Of a stretch of 64,000 nt of DNA, positions 60,725 through 64,000 are shown piece by piece. Source of the DNA: an uncultured Prochlorococcus sp. (GTDB lineage Bacteria > Cyanobacteriota > Cyanobacteriia > PCC-6307 > Cyanobiaceae). Each line of letters starts with the position of its first letter. Position 1 is the first letter of the stretch. The translations under genes and the position numbers were made by a program. The notes under the pieces are model-generated. The model did no database searches, had not been told where the DNA came from, and worked only from the letters and a program-made list of their open reading frames with translations. Location: the NCBI GenBank assembly GCA_902537445.1, contig CACBBI010000002.1, forward strand, positions 26,765-90,764. Direction: 5' to 3'.

Positions 60725-62671
60725 TTGACCAATTTTGAGCCGAAAAAATTAAAGAATATTTGGACTATTAAAGATAGTATTTCGACTTATAACATAGACA
60801 AATGGGGAGATAAATATTTTTCTATAAATTCCAAAGGAAATATATCAGTAACTAAAGATATAAAATCTGAAAATAAAATTGATCTTTTTAAGCTTGCTAA
60901 AGAACTTAAGAGTAGAGAAATAAATCCTCCATTAATCATAAGATTTAATGATATCTTGAAAGATCGAATAAATGCATTACATGACTCTTTTTTAAAAGCA
61001 ATAAAAACCTATAAATATAAGAATATTTATCAAGGCGTTTTTCCTGTCAAATGTAATCAACAGAAAAATGTCCTAGAAAAGATAATAGAGTTTGGTAGCC
61101 AATGGAATTTTGGTTTAGAAGTAGGAAGTAAATCAGAACTATTAATTGGCCTTGCACTTCTTGAAAACCAAAATTCATTATTAATATGCAACGGATATAA
61201 AGATAAAAAATATATTGAGATTGCTACTTTGGCCAGAAAACTCGGCAAAAATCCAATAATAGTTATTGAACAAAGAGATGAGGTAAAAAGAATAATTCAA
61301 GCAGTTCAAGAACTTAACGCGACTCCATTAATAGGAATTAGAGCAAAGTTATCAAGTAAAAGTAGTGGTAGGTGGGGAAAATCTATTGGAGACAATTCCA
61401 AATTTGGATTATCAATCCCAGAAATTATGTTGACAATAAAAGAACTAAAAGAAGCAAATCTTATCAACGAAATGAAATTGCTCCATTTTCATATAGGCAG
61501 TCAAATAAGTGATATTGCTGTGATCAAAGACGCATTACAAGAAGCGAGTCAAATATATGTTGAACTATGCAAACTAGGAGCCCCAATGCAATATATCGAC
61601 GTTGGGGGAGGATTAGGAATAGATTTTGATGGAACTAAAACCTCCTCCAATACCTCTACAAATTATTCTCTTCAAAATTATGCTAACGATGTAATTGCAA
61701 CTATTAAGGATTCATGTGAATTAAATAATATCAAGCATCCAATCATAATCTCAGAAAGTGGAAGAGCAATAATTAGTCATTGTTCAGTTTTAATTTTTAA
61801 TGTCTTAGGAACAAGCCATGTCAGTTCCAAACTACAAATTTTTGATAAAAAAAATCAACAATTAATAATTTCAAATTTACTTGAAACTTTCAATGAATTA
61901 AAAAAACTTAAAAATAAAAAAATTAATTTATCTCAAATAATTGAACTTTGGAATGATGCAAAAAAGTTTAAAGAAGATTGCTTAGTCGCTTTTAGGTTAG
62001 GATTTTTAAGTTTGGAAGAAAGAGCTTATGCAGAAGAACTTACTTGGGCTTGCGCAAAAGAAATTTCTAATAACCTGAATAATGATGAAATCAATCACCC
62101 TGATTTATCTGAAATTACAGAAACTCTTGCATCAACTTATTATGCAAATTTATCTATCTTTAAATCTATTCCCGATAGCTGGGCAATCAATCAGATTTTT
62201 CCAGTAGTACCAATACATAGGCACTTAGAGGAGCCTTTCTGCAAAGGCAACTTTGCAGATTTAACTTGTGATTCAGATGGGAAACTAAATAATTTTATTG
62301 ATGATGGAAAAATTAAATCATTACTAAATTTACATAAGCCAGAGGAAGATAAAGATTATCTAATTGGAATTTTTATGACTGGAGCCTATCAAGAAGCATT
62401 AGGAAACTTGCACAATTTATTTGGCAGTACAAACGTTGTTCATATAGATATAAATCAAGATAATTCATATAAAGTCAAAAATATTATTAAAGAGGAAAGT
62501 AAATCTGAAATTTTGCAATTATTAGATTACAGTTCAGCTTCTTTGGTTGAATCTATAAGAATTAATACTGAATCAGCAATTGATAAAAAAAAATTAACTA
62601 TTGAAGAAGCAAGGAAATTAATGGATCAAATCGAAATTAGTCTCAGAAAGAGTAGTTATTTATCAGAATGA
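60725..62671 (+). CDS. speA: Biosynthetic arginine decarboxylase (TTG start)
   Basis: 648 aa; [20 protein letters not shown]-lysine region, [26 protein letters not shown]. Confidence 0.95.
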   Translation: MTNFEPKKLKNIWTIKDSISTYNIDKWGDKYFSINSKGNISVTKDIKSENKIDLFKLAKELKSREINPPLIIRFNDILKDRINALHDSFLKAIKTYKYKNIYQGVFPVKCNQQKNVLEKIIEFGSQWNFGLEVGSKSELLIGLALLENQNSLLICNGYKDKKYIEIATLARKLGKNPIIVIEQRDEVKRIIQAVQELNATPLIGIRAKLSSKSSGRWGKSIGDNSKFGLSIPEIMLTIKELKEANLINEMKLLHFHIGSQISDIAVIKDALQEASQIYVELCKLGAPMQYIDVGGGLGIDFDGTKTSSNTSTNYSLQNYANDVIATIKDSCELNNIKHPIIISESGRAIISHCSVLIFNVLGTSHVSSKLQIFDKKNQQLIISNLLETFNELKKLKNKKINLSQIIELWNDAKKFKEDCLVAFRLGFLSLEERAYAEELTWACAKEISNNLNNDEINHPDLSEITETLASTYYANLSIFKSIPDSWAINQIFPVVPIHRHLEEPFCKGNFADLTCDSDGKLNNFIDDGKIKSLLNLHKPEEDKDYLIGIFMTGAYQEALGNLHNLFGSTNVVHIDINQDNSYKVKNIIKEESKSEILQLLDYSSASLVESIRINTESAIDKKKLTIEEARKLMDQIEISLRKSSYLSE

Positions 62672-63999
62672 CTATCTAATTTTTTTTGCAAATAATTTTT
62701 AGCATAATCTAGAGCATCACTTAACTTATCAATATCTTTAGCACCTGCTTGAGCAAAGTTAGGCTTTCCTCCTCCTCCTCCCGAACAAATTCTTGCAATC
62801 TCATTAATTAATTTACCTGCATGCAATCCTATTTTTACTGCATCATCACCTAAAGAAACTACAAATAACAACTTTCTATTTTCTGGATTTGGAATTCCCC
62901 CAAGAATCACTATTGCTTTATTTCCTAAATGAGAAGTTAAATTAAGTGCTGCAGATTGCAAAGAATTCCCATCTAATCCATCAATCTGATTTACCAAAAT
63001 TGAAAAAGAATTTACTATTTCTGCGGATGATTTTATAGAAGAGTATTTAAAATATGCAATTTCATCTTTCATTTTTTGTATCTCTTTATTCTTATTAATA
63101 AGCTCTGCTTGCAAATTTTTAACCCTTTCACAAAGTTGATTAGGATTTGCTTTTAACAAATCAATTAGTTGATTTACTAAAGAATTCCTATCACTGAAGT
63201 AGTCTAATGCTGATTGGCCTGATAATGCTTCGATTCTTCTGACTCCAGCTGAGATTCCTTCCTCACTAATTATTTTGAAAGAACCTAATTCGGATGTAGT
63301 TTTAACATGTGTGCCTCCACAAAGTTCCATTGAAACTCCTGGTACATTAACAACTCGCACTTCATTATCATATTTTTCTCCAAACATGGCGACTGCGCCC
63401 TTTTTAAGAGCCTCACTCTTAGACATATTTTTTATTTCTAGGGCATGATTTTCTATAATCCAAGAGTTAACTAGATTCTCAATCTTAGAAATTTGATCTT
63501 TAGAAATAGGATTAGAGGAATTAAAGTCAAATCGTAATTTATTAAAGGCTACTAATGAACCTTTTTGTCCAACGCTTTCATTCACAACTGATTTAAGTGC
63601 AGATTGTAATAAATGAGTAGCTGTATGATTTGCAGCAGCCTTAGCTCTATTAGAGGAGCTAACATTAGTCTTTACTTTTTGTCCAATAGTTAATATTCCT
63701 TTTTTGATGGTTCCATAATGTAAAAAAACATTTTTCTTTCGCATAACATTATCAACCAAGACCTCTACATCTTTTGAAAATATTGTTCCAATATCACCAA
63801 CTTGCCCGCCAGATTCTCCATAAAAAGTTGTCTGATCAAGAACAATTAAAACTTTCTGACCTTCACTTGCTTGCTTAACTAATGTGGAATCCAAGAATAT
63901 ACCCTTTATTTCGGCTTCCGAAAGGAGTGAATCATAACCATTAAAAACAGTTTTGTTAAAAAGATCTATTTCTCGCTCTAATGATCCCTCTAATGTCAA
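62656..63999 (-). CDS. alaS: Alanine--tRNA ligase, C-terminal part (gene continues past window end)
   Basis: [59 protein letters not shown]. Confidence 0.96.
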   Translation of the reverse strand: MTLEGSLEREIDLFNKTVFNGYDSLLSEAEIKGIFLDSTLVKQASEGQKVLIVLDQTTFYGESGGQVGDIGTIFSKDVEVLVDNVMRKKNVFLHYGTIKKGILTIGQKVKTNVSSSNRAKAAANHTATHLLQSALKSVVNESVGQKGSLVAFNKLRFDFNSSNPISKDQISKIENLVNSWIIENHALEIKNMSKSEALKKGAVAMFGEKYDNEVRVVNVPGVSMELCGGTHVKTTSELGSFKIISEEGISAGVRRIEALSGQSALDYFSDRNSLVNQLIDLLKANPNQLCERVKNLQAELINKNKEIQKMKDEIAYFKYSSIKSSAEIVNSFSILVNQIDGLDGNSLQSAALNLTSHLGNKAIVILGGIPNPENRKLLFVVSLGDDAVKIGLHAGKLINEIARICSGGGGGKPNFAQAGAKDIDKLSDALDYAKNYLQKKLDSHSDK

Positions 64000-64000
64000 A

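Noticed and set aside
1-64000. CRISPR arrays, IS elements, prophage or large defence island
   Set aside because: No direct-repeat/spacer pattern, transposase, integrase or defence-type gene recognised anywhere in the window

Overview
The window looks like a low-GC, streamlined chromosomal segment of a marine picocyanobacterium, most likely high-light Prochlorococcus. This is inferred from hli genes, psbX, ycf66, sufBCDS, a permuted ssrA and short intergenic gaps. It is mostly core housekeeping genes: rimO, nadB, htrA-like, Trk/Ktr K+ transport, cysH, coaX, pgm, sufBCDS, def, accC, smc, argJ, coaE, gatB, ndk, speA, and alaS running off the end. It also has one tRNA-Leu and a circularly permuted tmRNA gene. 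I see no prophage, IS element, CRISPR array or large accessory island. Points worth a second look: (1) two conserved genes, a DUF512/radical-SAM-like protein and an aldo/keto reductase, each broken by a single-base offset in a poly-A/T tract; (2) a stand-alone protein upstream of smc resembling the LigD 3'-phosphoesterase domain; (3) a small twin-CX3C protein absent from the ORF track; (4) a Nif11-leader-like peptide with no core; (5) a tRNA-Leu whose anticodon reads AAG; (6) inverted repeats between a ribbon-helix-helix gene and its divergent neighbour; (7) several small membrane ORFs below the track's length cutoff, including a likely petL. All assignments come from reading the sequence and recalled family knowledge; no searches were run.
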